Assembly (NCBI GenBank): GCA_030549495.1
Contig: JAUIRK010000969.1
Coordinates: forward strand, 496,001 to 560,000
Direction: 5' to 3'
DNA length: 64,000 nucleotides
Source of the DNA: Nectonema munidae
Taxonomy: Eukaryota; Nematomorpha; Nectonematoida; Nectonematidae
Each line of letters starts with the position of its first letter. Positions within the stretch are counted from its first letter, which is position 1. The translations under genes were made by a program, and so were the position numbers. Under the pieces are notes generated by a model. The model did no database searches. It was not told the DNA's origin and saw only the letters and a program-made list of their open reading frames with translations. Positions 45,131-56,811 of this stretch are shown here, in pieces.

Positions 45131-46378
45131 CGCTTCCCTACTAGCCATAAAATGGGAGATTGAGGGAGGAAGGAAGGGCGACCGAAGGTAATTTCAAATA
45201 CCACAGTTTTTTGAAGTGGTAAAGGACAGGGGGTGGTAATGAAATTGTTATACGTGCGTTACAGGGCTTAATATATAATATAGGGGGAGTTGAAATTTTA
45301 ATAATTTTACATTACGTATTCCCCAAAAATCAAATATGACATATCATATTATATCATCTGAACATTATTATTTATATAAAATTGATAAATCTTTCTTATG
45401 ATAATGCTATGATTATTTTTCTTGAGGTCCAAAGAAATAAGTACAATATTAGTCTTATGAAATCAAATTTCGCTCCAGCTGTTAACTCTCTCAATAAAGA
45501 TGGTTTTTCGCATTGATTGGAAATTTTTGGCCAATTGGATTATACTTTACTGTATAATAAAGATTGAAGTGTTTCAACATTTATTTATATTTTGAAAACA
45601 AATAAATTGATTCTGATTTCCAAATTTTCTCTTTTTGATTTTCATGGCATGTTCTTGATATATTGTGTTTCAGGTACAATAGTATAGTAGATCCATCTTG
45701 AGTTTTGTCGATCTGGCACAGCTCAACTCTCATTAACCTTAACAAATTGATTGAAAAATTATTAAATTTATATCTTAATTATAAATTTTTTGATGAAATT
45801 TATATTGATTAGAAAATTTTAAAACTAAAAATTTTGATTGATCAAAATTATCTATCTTATAAATCATTTTGATTATAAGAGATATAATCATTTAGATAAT
45901 TTAATCGAATAGAGTTATGTTTATTCTCCATTATCAGAGAAAAATATGATTAAAAAAATATTGAATCATACCCATGTTGAGAATATTTTTACATAAACAA
46001 AACAGAATATCTTACATTATGAAGTTGAGGATATACCTGAAACCTAAGTGAAACAGAAATTAGCATTTATCATAAGTTTTTTATCCAAAGGCATGCAAAA
46101 ATTCGTGCAAATGGTAAGACCATGCTTAAAAAATAAATTTACCATTTGGATCTTCATCTGACTTTCTTTTCATTTTATACGATACAGTCTTACTTGTTCT
46201 TATACGTTTTCTTTGACATGTTTTTTTGCTACATTTGTTTTAAAAGACACTAAAAGCTTACCTCCCCTTGAAATTATGTCACTTTTATTTTTTGTTAAGT
46301 TTTTAACGGGATGATTATCATCGATTCCATATTTTAAGGATGAAATATAATCACTTTGCCCACTAAGAGATAGATCTA
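45131..46378. other. AT-rich noncoding stretch
   Basis: No gene or clear element. The region around 45740-45900 is especially rich in short inverted A/T runs. Confidence 0.5.
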
Positions 46379-47569
46379 TTAGTTTTGGTCCCTTCCTAGC
46401 ATTTCGATCATTTCTGACAGTCTTTTATTTTTCCAATTAATATTCAATTTAAAAATGTGATTTTTACTTTCAGAAATATTATTTTTCCACATTAATGGAA
46501 TATCATATTTCATTCTTGGTAATACAACGTGAGTTTTGATTATTTCGATTAAGTTTTTCAAATAAGAATCAAAATTACAGAATTTATTATTGATAAGATT
46601 GACTAAATAATCAAATTCTGATAAAGATTTTAAACAAATTAAACCTTTTTTAGAAAATAATAAATTATTTAAAACTTTGAATTCATTATTTTTCAAATTT
46701 TGATACTTTTTATTATGGAAACCAAATTTTCTTTTAGATGCCTAGTACAAAAAATTAGTGTTAGGTCAAAGAATGTCCTTTAACAAATGCTTTTTCTTGA
46801 TCACAACCTATAATTAAGGGATAGTCTATGAGTTTTGTTTTTATATTATTGAAAAAATGAGAATATGGCTCAAAACCACAATCATAGTGTAGGAAAAGGG
46901 GCCCAAGAATGATAGGATTTGTGTTTTTACCTTTTCTTAACAACCTTTTGTCTTGAAACACAAAGAAGGTCAAGTAAAGAGGACTTAAATTAAAAGTTCG
47001 GTCTATTCCGATAATATAATTATTTTTAATAGCCATGTTTAGATGGTTTATTTGAGTAGTATAAAGGATGAATGCAGGAGTGTTGGAAGAATAACAAGAT
47101 TGTATAAATCGATGGCCCTTATGAATTGAGTTGAGTAAAAAAAGAATGTCGTCAGAGAGGTTATTTTTATAAGCGTTATTTGTGAGGGAATATTTCAAAT
47201 TTTCTATGTATTTTGAGTCTCTGGGGAGAAATGTATTAGTGAGTAAGGAATTAGTGTAAATGTTTCTTGAAGTTTCACCTTGGTGAATTTGTTGTTTAAT
47301 GAAGTTTTTAACTTAGAAGAGTGTTTTAAAATAAGGACATATGTTTGTTTTCGAATTACCATGTAATAGTGGAACTGAAAAAGACCCCATATATTCATAT
47401 GTGATTAAATTTAGTAGCTTTTTTTAGGAAAGGTTTCAAAATATGAAATTCTTCTTTTAAAGTTACTGTTGTTTTTTAAAAAAGAATAATATCTCTTTAA
47501 AATAAATCCTTCGCTTAAGTTAGATTTTTTTTTCAATTTAACTAGCTCGTTATCATTACTTAGTATATA
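46379..47569 (-). pseudogene. MULE-like transposase, C-terminal part
   Basis: Minus-strand frames 47569-47411, 47398-47204, 47198-46761 and 46696-46379. The catalytic part reads YIIGIDRTFNLSPLYLTFF (acidic residue) and PLIIGCDQEKAFVKG, then CTRHLKEN in another frame. The C-terminus has IPLMWKNNISESKNHIFKL, where the N-x-SES-NH pattern marks this Mutator-like group. Three or more frame breaks. The element is split by a pogo transposon; its N-terminal part is at 49371-49905. Confidence 0.8.
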
Positions 47570-49368
47570 CCGTATTTTTCGGACTATAAGGCGCACTGGA
47601 TTATAAGGCGCAAACTCAAAAAAATACAAAAAGGTTTACTTGCTTCATATATAAGGCGCACCGGATTATTAGGCGCATTAAAAATCTTAACTTAAAACCA
47701 ATATACTAGGTAATTAGGCTAATAGTTTATTGAAATAACGCTTTAATCAAAATAAGAAAAAATTAAATTGCTTTTATTATTCGCTTTGAAATCCTTCAAA
47801 CCCTTCATTTTCTGTGTCGGAATTTAAAAGTTGAGCAATCTCTTCGCTCACTGAATAATCAAGTGATTCATCATCAGTAGAGTCAGAATCCTCTCTAGTT
47901 ATTTCCAAATCATCAATAATTCCAGCTTTATTAAAACCGCGAATTATGCATGAAGGAGAGACTTTAGACCAAGCTTCTAGAATCCACTTACTAATGGTGG
48001 AGTAATCAACACGTCGTTGCCTTCCAGTTTTCGTGAAAGTGTGTTCGCCATCTGTCATCCAGCGCTCCCATAGAGCTCTTAATTTAACTTTAAAGGATCT
48101 ATTCGCAGTAATATCCAAAGGTTGTAACTCCTTCGTCAAACCACCAGGAATTATTGCTAATTGCGTATTAATTTTTTTAACGTGAGCCTTTATCTTATCG
48201 GTGATGTGAGCACGCATAGAGTCGCAAATCAACAATGACGGCGATGAATGGAAAAAACCATCAGATCTTTTAACAAATACTTCATTAAGCCACTCGCTCA
48301 TCTTTTGCTCGTCCATCCACCCCTTTGAATTAGCTTTAATAATAATTCCAGATGGAAACTTATCTTTTGGTAAAGTCTTTCGTTTGAAAATTATCATGGG
48401 TGGGAGTTTAGAGCCATTGGCTTGACATGCAAGAACTACAGTGAAGCACGATTTTTCATTTCCTGTAGTAGAAATTGATACCGAACTTGTTCCTTTTTTA
48501 TCTACTGTACGGTTCATAGGAATATCGAAAGTGAGTGGAATTTCATCCATATTAGTAATGTGTGTCAGTTTAATATTTCTTTGAGAGACAATTTCTTTGA
48601 GGTAACTTTTGAAAACACAAACTTTTTCTTTGTAGTCTTTTGGTAGTTGTTGCGAAACAGTAGTTTTTGTGCGTATTGAAAGATTTTTCCTCTTCATAAA
48701 GCGAAAACACCATGATGAACCTCCTTGGAACTCTTTAATTTTCATTTCATGTGCTAAGGCTTTTGCTTTCAATCTGATCGAAATCGTTGATATACCTCTA
48801 CCCATTGTTCTTTGTTCTATTACCCACTGTTCGAGATCATTTTCCAACTGAGGCCATCTAGCTTTGTTACCTCTAAAACTTCATTTTGTTTTCTTCACTT
48901 GTTTTAAGTCGTCTTCTTGTATCCTCCATTTTCTAACCATAGACTCATTTATGTTGAATTCTCTTGCAGTTGCCCTATTCCCATGCTCTTTCGAATAGTC
49001 AATAATTCTTAGTTTAAAACCAGCATCATATGCATGTCGTTTTGCAGGCATAATTGAAAATTTATAATGAAAAGTTCAAAAACAAATTCAAACTTGAATA
49101 ATCTGAAATAAAAAACTAATTTATTAGGGAAAAGCAATAGCGTAAATAAATGAACCTAGCTTAATTAAAGTAAGCCATTTCAGTTTTAACAAATAACAAG
49201 TAAAAGTGAATTGATTTAAACATAAAATGAAAAAAACTTAAATTTTGATTGAAAATAATTTTTTTTATGTAAATTTCAGTATATAAGACGCACCATATTA
49301 TAAGGCGCATTGAAATTTTTAGTTAAAAAAAAATCTTCAGAGTGCGCCTTATAGTCCGAAAAATACGG
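47570..49368 (-). mobile_element. nearly intact pogo-like element with perfect TIRs, inserted in the MULE
   Basis: 1799 bp. Both ends begin CCGTATTTTTCGGACTATAA and continue identically for about eight more bases, so the terminal repeats are perfect. TA at 47568-47569 and 49369-49370 is the target duplication typical of pogo/Tc1-mariner. The motif ATAAGGCGCA recurs in subterminal positions on both sides. Perfect ends and a long transposase frame point to recent insertion. Confidence 0.95.
47777..49051 (-). pseudogene. pogo-type transposase, one in-frame stop
   Basis: ATG at 49051 (MPAKRHAYDAGFKLRII). The N-terminal helix-turn-helix part includes NINESMVRKWRIQEDDL. A TGA after VKKTK at about 48880 is the only break: the frame continues SFRGNKARWPQLENDLEQW, then to a stop at 47777 with an acidic tail. 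The second DNA-binding half has GRGISTISIRLKAKALAHEM. The DDE/D core has THITNMDEIPLTFDIP, LLICDSMRAHITD and KELQPLDITANRSFK, so the three acidic positions are present. Length is 424 codons, close to POGK/Tigger-like transposases. With this stop, protein starting at an inner ATG would lack the first DNA-binding domain. Confidence 0.95.
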
Positions 49369-49370
49369 TA

Positions 49371-49905
49371 ATTGTATTTGAGGACCAGGCTCCACAATCA
49401 TCGATATATAAATTTCTTTCTTTTTCAAGCATTTTTAATAGAAAACATATATTTTTCTTGAACCCTTTAGGAACTTCTTTGAAGAAGGATTTATGTGCAA
49501 ATGATATAAAATCAAAACATTCTTTCAATTTTAAAAATGTAGCATTTAGTCCTTTGAATGATGAGCTAGGAGTAAAATGAGAAAAATAATCATGATAATT
49601 TTTTATGGTAATTAAATTATTATTCGTTTTACTATCTTCAATGGGAGAAAAATGATCCACATCTAAATATCTGGGTTTATCCAAAAAGCTTATATGGTGA
49701 GATTCATCAACCATGGCAACAAAATGATTTGCAATGTTTTTCATTTAGAGAAAAATTCGTCCATGAAAATAAAATACGTAACGGAATATTTTTTTTACAA
49801 TTGGAGTTGAGTGGTGATATTAATCGATTTAGAACATATGCGATATTATCATTTGAATAAGGTGGAAAGATCAGTTCTATATGAATATTAAGAGCTGTTG
49901 GCATG
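49371..49905 (-). pseudogene. MULE-like protein, N-terminal part
   Basis: Minus-strand frames 49904-49707 and 49744-49371. The first has TALNIHIELIFPPYSNDN and RILFSWTNFSLNEK. The second has NHFVAMVDESHH and LYIDDCGAWSSNT, which would run into ILSNDNELVKLKKKSN of the other part once the pogo element is removed. One frame change between them. Confidence 0.7.
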
Positions 49906-49924
49906 TCACATATGGTAAAAATAT

Positions 49925-50480
49925 TTGACCAACCCTCAAAAATTGAAACATTCTCTTTTCGCTAAAATAAAATTTGAGCGTACCATTCCCACAATTATAA
50001 ACTTTTTTTCACCAATTGGATTGCAAAGTTGTAAGAAGTAAAAAAGTTATCGCGAACAAGATTCCTTCCTTTGGAGTTTTAAACTAAATTTTAAAACAAC
50101 TCTTTGTCCATTGGTTTTTTCGGAAGCCTGATCATGTGACTTTCCTGTATTCCATGCGTACTTAGTTTTGGTCACATAAAACCAAAATTTGATGCTATAT
50201 TTTGCTGGCTTAGAAGGAATATATTGTTTTATTGGACATCGCCCACGAAAAGATACAAGTTGTCCATCTATCGTTATATTTTCGTAAGGTGTAAGAAGAG
50301 TTTGCAAATTTCTTACCCAGTTTTCCCATAATTTTATGATTTGAGCAAAAATGTGTTTATCACGACGTTCTTTTCTCTCATTTTTGTCTTCGAAGCGCAG
50401 CACGATGAAAAATTAAAACAAGAATCAAATTGATCCATAATATTTGAAATAAACTTTTTAACAAATTTTGTTACTCCAAC
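49925..50480 (-). pseudogene. piggyBac-like transposase fragment (second type)
   Basis: Minus-strand frame 50403-50047 carries RFEDKNERKERRDKHIF, IKLWENWVRNLQTLLTPYEN and ITIDGQLVSFRGRCPIKQYI, followed by VRDNFFTSYNFAIQLV (about 50050-50000). These are the first two catalytic-region motifs of PGBD-like transposases; the D-E/G change in IDGQL differs from the usual DEQL. N- and C-terminal parts are missing or unreadable. Confidence 0.88.
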
Positions 50481-51057
50481 TTTACCATGAATAATATTTT
50501 CAGCTCTAAATTTACCTTGAGATAATAATCTACTTTGTCAACTTTCGATTGAATGATTTAATCTGGAGCACAGGTCCCTCCTATATGGGTCTATTCTTCC
50601 AATATAATGAGAAAACTCGCCCTCATTGTTGCCTGTTTTGATTCATCTTTACAAAAGTCTTTTTTACTTCAGGCTTATTAAAATTTTTTATTAAAATTCA
50701 TTTTTAATAGATAATTATACTTAATTTTGAATTATTTAGTACACAATAATTTTAATAATAATTTTGAATTATTAGTACATTAATAAGATCAAGGCTTTTT
50801 ACTTACTAAATAAAATAATAGATTTTGTATTATTGGAAATAAATTTTTTGATATTAATTTAGTTATACTTTCTAAAATGGTGCGCTAAAAATTGGAAATT
50901 TACTCAAAAAAATTTACTCATTTTAGTGTGACCCCTTATTTCATACAAATATCTAGGGCAAGTTGGAAAATATTGTGACTTGTGGGAAATTTTTTTCTTT
51001 TAGGAAATAACTGAACTAAAATAAGTTTACCGTACAGATTATGAGATTATATATATA
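50481..51057. other. AT-rich noncoding stretch
   Basis: No gene recognised; perhaps the decayed N-terminal side of the piggyBac fragment. Confidence 0.4.
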
Positions 51058-51266
51058 CAGTAAAATCTCCATATGCTGACATCTCTATAATGCATACAGA
51101 TCTAAAATGCGGACAATAATAAAAAGTCCCAATTTTTTTGCTATACAATGTATGGCAATAAAGCGGAGACCTCCCTATTCCGATCTGCGGACATTTTTAA
51201 TATAAAAATAGTTTTTGATTCTTTTTAATACAACCATGTGTCAACAATTAATTGTCTAATCATGGT

Positions 51267-51612
51267 TATAGGTCACTTGCAGCACTCGGACATTTGCAGA
51301 ACTCTTTATTTGTTGTCTGAGCTTCTTTCTCTCCTCTCCCTATGTGCTCTCTCACTTGTGATTACATTTCCTTTTACACTTTGCACTTATTCCTCTCTCT
51401 CTTTTCTACTCATCATTAAATATTTTTCTCATCATCATTTAGTTAGGGAGGATGAGAAAATATTCAATGATAAAAGCAAAATTATTTATTATGAGTAGAG
51501 GAGAGGGATGGGAATAAGTTAGAAGTGTGTGAGAAAATGAGAACACAGAGAAGATAGCAAGTAGCGAGAGAAGCAATTGAAAGAGAAGCACTAATTAAGA
51601 GTGCTGCAAATG
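51267..51612. repeat. long imperfect palindrome
   Basis: The outer arms CTTGCAGCACTC and GAGTGCTGCAAATG face each other. Inner arms with TCTCTCTCTTTTCTACTCAT and ATGAGTAGAGGAGAGG, and ATTTTTCTCATC and GATGAGAAAATAT, continue the symmetry to a centre at about 51440. Likely a foldback MITE. Confidence 0.7.
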
Positions 51613-52182
51613 GTAATCAGAAAAAGACGTTCATTTCATGAGAGGAAGAAAGTTAATGCTAGGGTGTGAAACAACATTCGAAGTAATGAGATTCCACATG
51701 CCTGTACGTAATATAGCTCGCTCGCTACTTGCAATCTCTAACATCTGCTATACATATATACACAGTATGAGTATTTATATTGAAAACTTCAGATATTATT
51801 TGAAAAGAAAAGGTAAGTTTTATTTCAATTTTTATTTTTTGATGGTGCAATTTTGTATATGAATAGGTGATTCTACTGAAACTTATGTATGCACAATGAA
51901 TAAAGGGAGAAAATGTTCTGGAAAAATTACATACAAGGTTGATCGAAATGGATCGATGTTTAATGTAAAAAAGGGAGCCTTTTCCCCTTCAAATATATGA
52001 TTTTATCTGAAATATACATATGCACTAACTTCAATCCTTCAATTGCACTCATACACACTATTCTTTGTTCACTATTTCTTTCGTATCTTTATTGCTTCCA
52101 TACATTATTACTAATACAAAGGAGGTTCACGCATGCGAGCAGCGAGTGAAATGGACGTCTTTTTCCTAGAACCCTGCAAATG
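51607..52182. mobile_element. probable MITE bounded by AAAAAGACGTTCATTTCA repeats
   Basis: TGCAAATGG plus AGAAAAAGACGTTCATTTCA at the left (51607-51640) faces TGAAATGGACGTCTTTTTCC plus CTGCAAATGAC at the right (52147-52182). No coding content. It shares its left border with the palindrome at 51267-51612, so the two may be one larger structure. Confidence 0.55.
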
Positions 52183-52477
52183 ACAAATCGCTAACCCTAA
52201 TAATCGCCTTGCGCTTTGATGCACATTAAACTACGTCATTAAATTTTTTGCACAACACTATTTTAAATCATCAATCAAATTTTTTTACAAAAAATATTTA
52301 TTCTACTTCATATAATTTACTCAATTCATTTTATACTTTATTCTTATTTTGCTTGTAAGCTACTGTAAGTTGTACCCTATGCATTTTATCAGAGGAAGGC
52401 GTTTCTATTATCTGTAGCACGTTGGATTCTAAACTGAATGCTTTGTAAGCTTAATAATATAATCAGACTTCATTAAC

Positions 52478-52656
52478 TTTAAGATTAACTAATATAAATT
52501 TAAGATTAACTAATATAAAGGTTAAAGGTGGTATAGTATTTTCATCGATAAGGCGTACCGCTGACATCGAGCTATGACTTTTTGGCAGAAGCAGAATCGA
52601 ACCCGAGACTTTCAGGTTCAGAGCCTGGGCTCTAACCAATCGGTCACGCAACTACT
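52478..52656 (-). mobile_element. tRNA-derived SINE with tandem 21-bp tail
   Basis: On the minus strand the head (from 52656) reads GTAGTTGCGTGACCGATTGG, with A-box-like TTGGTTAGAGCCC, an anticodon-arm-like CAGG-loop-CCTG, and B-box GGGTTCGATTC. The 5' and 3' acceptor halves do not pair, so this is not a working tRNA gene. The body has TCAGCGGTACG and GATGAAAATAC, shared with the two other SINEs. The tail holds TTTAAGATTAACTAATATAAA twice in tandem on the plus strand (52478-52519). Confidence 0.82.
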
Positions 52657-52795
52657 ATCAATTATATTCTTCAACTTTTTGTTAATGTTTAACTGAATAC
52701 TTTTTTATTTTATTCCTATTTATTTTTTTAAGTTATATTTAGATTTAGATTGATTGTTGCTCATCTTTTATTAGTTTATTTGTGTAGAAAATAAA

Positions 52796-54178
52796 ATGTT
52801 CAACAAGAAAAGATTTGAATTTAGGGGAAAAAATTAGAGTAATTTCAGAACATGAAAAGTCTAATAAAAGCTATCGACAGTTGGCACAAGAGTTTGAAGT
52901 AAGAAAAACTCAAATCCAACAGATAATTAAACGAAAAATTGAATATAGGCAAGCTTTTGAAAAAAAGAAAGGGTCAACTAGGAAAAGACTTTGCTCACGC
53001 CTGACCAGCGAAGATTTAGAATTAAATGTTTTGACTTGGTTTCGTACAGCACGATCAAAAAATGTTCCTTTATCTGGACCTCTCTTACAAGAACATGCTC
53101 GTATCACTGCTGAAAGACTTGGGTTGGCTAAATTCAAAGCTTCATCTGGGTGGTTAACGAAGTTTCGTAAACGACACAACATTACATTTTCTACTATAAG
53201 TGGGGAACAAAGTGATGTAAGTAACGAATGCGTAAGTGATTGGTTTTCTAAGCTTCCTACACTTTTAAAGGAATATTCCGCTAGAGATATTTTCAATATG
53301 GATGAGACTGGTTTGATTTTTAGCGCTTTAGCAGACAAAACTCTTTCTCATAAAGGAGAAAAATGCACTGGAATAAAAGCTTCAAAAGAACGCTTAACTG
53401 TTTCTCTTTGTGTGAATCAACTTGGAGAATTTCAGCAAAGTGTCGTTATTGGTAAAGCTCGAAAACCTCGTTGCTTCAGAAACATCAAAGTTGAAAATTT
53501 GCCAGTTAAATGGTATTACAACAAAAAAGCTTGGATGACAAGCAATGTTTTCATTGACTGGTTAAAATCTTTTAATAGAAAAATGAAAATTCAAAACAGA
53601 AAAGTAATTCTTCTATTAGACAATGCTCCAACACACACACGTGAATTGTATAGCAATGTAAAACTTCTTTTTCTTCCTGCTAATTTTACATCATTACTCC
53701 AACCTTTAGATCAAGGCATTATTAAGACTTTTAAAATGCACTACCGAAAGCGCTTGCTCCGTTCTGTTCTTAACAGCATCAGTCATAATGATAAACTTTT
53801 AGATATAGTAAAAAGTGTAAGTGTTTTAGATGCTTGTCATTGGATTCATGATTAATAAAAGAGGTTAAATCTTCGACTGTTCTAAAATGCTTTGCAAAAT
53901 GTGGTGTCTTGAATGCCGAAATTCCAGAAGAAACAAATGAGAATAACGTTCAACTTGCAGAACTTGTTCATTTATCCAGTGCTCATATTGAAATGCCTAT
54001 TACTAACACTGAAGATTACATTGAAATAGATGAATATTTACAAGCAAATGAAAATTTAGGAGAAAACTGGGAACAAGAATGATTAAACAACATTGAACCT
54101 CAGAATAATTCATCTTTAGATGTTCCTAACAGTGAAGATGATGAAGATAATGAAGACAATGATGAGGAGATTGTTTAA
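52796..54178 (+). pseudogene. Tigger-type transposase, about three breaks
   Basis: ATG 52796, then a one-base frame change before the long frame 52815-53855. It opens GEKIRVISEHEKSNKSYRQL (pipsqueak-type helix-turn-helix) and continues with a CENP-B-like DNA-binding half (WFRTARSKNVPLSGPLLQEH, SGWLTKFRKRHNI). The core has DIFNMDETGLIFS, VILLLDNAPTHTRE and TSLLQPLDQGIIKTFK, so the three acidic positions are present. After WIHD at 53855 a frame change leads to EVKSSTVLKCFAKCGVLNA, then a stop at about 54081 and an acidic tail to 54178. It most resembles TIGD4/TIGD6-type proteins. Confidence 0.93.
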
Positions 54179-54479
54179 ACTTTTAATATATAGCCAAAGA
54201 TATAAAATTTTGAGCACACACATGTTTAAAAATGAAAACAAGCAAACAAAATTCTTCAATACGTACACTTCTCTATTGAGGACACTTTTGCTCAACCCTT
54301 GACTGTCTTCATTAGAGGAAATCTAATTTTTTTTATATAGCTTTTATTGATAAACTAAGGGATCTTTTAGATATAATTGATAATCTACCAAAAAAGATAT
54401 TAAGTATTGTTTATCTAAAATAATTGTTGAGTATGATTCAAACGAGTGAATTGATGCTAATCTTTATTTACTTAATAAT

Positions 54480-55910
54480 AATATTTTAAAAATTCAATTA
54501 GGAATGAGAAATCTATTTTACCCATTCCTAATCGGTTAGAAATAAAAAAACTTATATTTTAATAATGGCTTGGTTAATTTCAGATCTAAGAATATATCAT
54601 ATTCAGATATTGTTAAAAAATATCCTGAATTTCTTAAAATCAAATTTGATGATCCTGATGAGCTTATTTCTTTTAAGGCGGGTGAGACTTTTTACCCAAA
54701 TACACCAAAAATTAATATAAAAAATCTTAATAATGAAATGAAAGCTGAAGAAATTTTTAAACTAATTTTGGCTAAAAACAAATAGATAAAAAAGTTTACG
54801 GAGAGTGGGAAAACTTTTAAAATCCCTTTTTCAAAACTAAATGATAGGAATAATTTTGTTGTGTTTACTATGGATCCCATAATAGGAAATCTGATAATAA
54901 AAAGTGGTGATATATTTATTTGTATGAAATTTCACAATGTTTTTGATTTTTATTCATGCAAACAATGTACAATATGTTGTAAGTTTGGACACAACTCTCC
55001 ATATTGTAAGAATATTTCTTCTAAAGTTTGTAAATTTTGCAGAGGTATTCATAAATCTAATTTATATGTTCTTGGAAATAAAGACCTTTTAAAACGTTGT
55101 AATTGTGAGTCAAAAAATATAAATGATAGCAACCATAATGCTTTTGATTTAAAGTGTACACATGAAAATAAACCCTAATACTAAAATAGATCACAATAAT
55201 CCTTGTATAATGCAACTAATTGAAACAAATACAACAGATCTATATGTTTTTGAAATATTTTCTGAATTTAATAAAACAAAATATTTATATGAAGATAAAT
55301 TACCTTTATCTCGCCAAATAATAGTTTCGGGCATTTTATCGATCATGCATTTGAATATTAGAAGCCTATTCGCAAATTTCTCAAATTTTTTCATATCGCT
55401 TTGCTTTCTTCCAGACTTTATAGTTTTTACCGAAATCTGGAACTCAAGTAATTATATAAGTTTCAGGCTAGATGGTTATAGGTGTCTTTTCATAGAAAGA
55501 AAAAAGACTGGAGGAGGAGTTTGTAGAGTTTATTTCAATTAACCCATTAAGTCCCAATCTTCCCATTTGAGAACATAAGTCATTTTATCTTCGTCAGCTT
55601 TTTTCAATGACTTTGAATATAAATGGTCTACGTTTTATTAAATATCGTCTGATTTCTATGGTACTTAATGGGTTAACTTATAGTAATAATACAGAATACT
55701 TACAACCATCTCGAATATCCAAATCTAAAACTTTAATTGAAAATATCTTTACAAATCAATTACATAATATTAATAATTTTAATATAGATGCCCATATTAG
55801 TGATCATTGTGTTAAAATGCTACCAAATACAGAGAAAATTTTCAGTTCAAGCATATACTTCTTTCTGGGTGAGACTTTTTACCCAAAAAACCCAAATACA
55901 CCCTAACAGA
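54480..55910 (+). pseudogene. LINE fragment with zinc-knuckle ORF1 and start of endonuclease
   Basis: The ORF1 part has YSDIVKKYPEFLKIKFDDPD (54570-54785). Then 54861-55178 carries a cysteine-rich nucleic-acid-binding set (CKQCTICCKFGHNSPYC, CKFCRGIHK, KRCNC, CTHEN) as in ORF1 of Jockey-type LINEs. ORF2 starts about 55330 with ILSIMHLNIRSL, then PDFIVFTEIWNSS and DGYRCLFIERKKTGGGV (endonuclease). After a piggyBac-type MITE only the endonuclease end remains (SKTLIENIFTN, HISDH, to about 55830). The RT is absent, so there is a large internal or 3' deletion. GETFYP with surrounding DNA occurs both at 54678 and 55867. Confidence 0.85.
55539..55676. mobile_element. piggyBac-type MITE inserted in the LINE endonuclease
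   Basis: 138 bp. TTAACCCATTAAGT faces ACTTAATGGGTTAA, a perfect 14-bp inverted repeat including the TTAA target. It interrupts the LINE between GGGVCRVYFN and the later TYSNNTEYL segment. Confidence 0.9.
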
Positions 55911-56811
55911 TGAAAACAAATTTAAATATTCAAAGAATAAGTTAAATATACATAGAAGAATTATTCTCAGGATAAAACTAATATAAATTATAAATTTGAT
56001 ATTGAATTATAAAAAATTAATGTATTTTTTTTAATTAAAATTATTTATATTAAAACGGTCCGGTTAAAAAGTGCCGCAAGATTAATTTGGCAATATCTTT
56101 TTCTAAATAATAAAGTTCAAGCTGAAGTAAAATTTTTTATAAAATGTAAGTTATTTTCTATTGTTTAAAATCTTTCTTGATTTTATTAATTAAAAATATC
56201 GTGTTAAACTAAGCTCCTTAAATAAAGGCCTTCTGATTTTAATGGCGGCTGGGTTAAATCAGAAAAAAATTTAAACACAATATATTTTTTATACTCTTAA
56301 TCTATATTTAAATTTTCATCAAGATTCAATATTATATGTAGAAAATATTCGAGCATAAAAGGTTTTATTTAAATACATAGTATCTTGTCAAAGTAATTTC
56401 GGCATATTTTAATGACTCAGGAGGTTTGCTATGTTCCTAATGCATTGATATGTAATTATTTCAACTTTGGAATTTTAAGTTTAATTAAAGGATCGTGATG
56501 TAAGGTGTTTAGAGACTGTTCAATACTTAAACGTCTTCGGTGAATACAGCCTTGAAAACTCTTCACGGTACACGTTTACCTTTAAAAATAACGAAGAAGA
56601 ATTTATTATGCAAATACAAATTATAAAATACATCTTACAAAACACCCATACATGGTGTGATATATACATGTAAAGACAATTAATATAAATATCACATGGC
56701 ACAAAAATAAAACTAAAAAAAAGAAAGTTATTTGAAAAAAGTTCCTAGGAAACGCTTGAATCTACAACTACCTTTTTTTAAATAAAAATAATCAAAGACG
56801 CAGAACCAATT

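Larger units (their letters stand above)
51058..54326 (+). mobile_element. Tigger (pogo superfamily) element with inserted repeats in its left arm
   Basis: The left end CAGTAAAATCTCCATATGCT after TA (51056-51057) is typical of Tigger elements. The right end near 54300-54326 (TCTTCATTAGAGGAAATCTA) is a decayed counterpart lacking the final CTG. The transposase lies at 52796-54178. The left arm is unusually long (1.7 kb) because it holds a palindromic repeat (51267-51612), a probable MITE (51607-52182) and a SINE (52478-52656). Confidence 0.8.

Noticed and set aside
52580-52656. A working tRNA gene on the minus strand
   Set aside because: A and B boxes and an anticodon-like arm exist, but the acceptor stem is absent and related copies share the downstream core, so it is a SINE.
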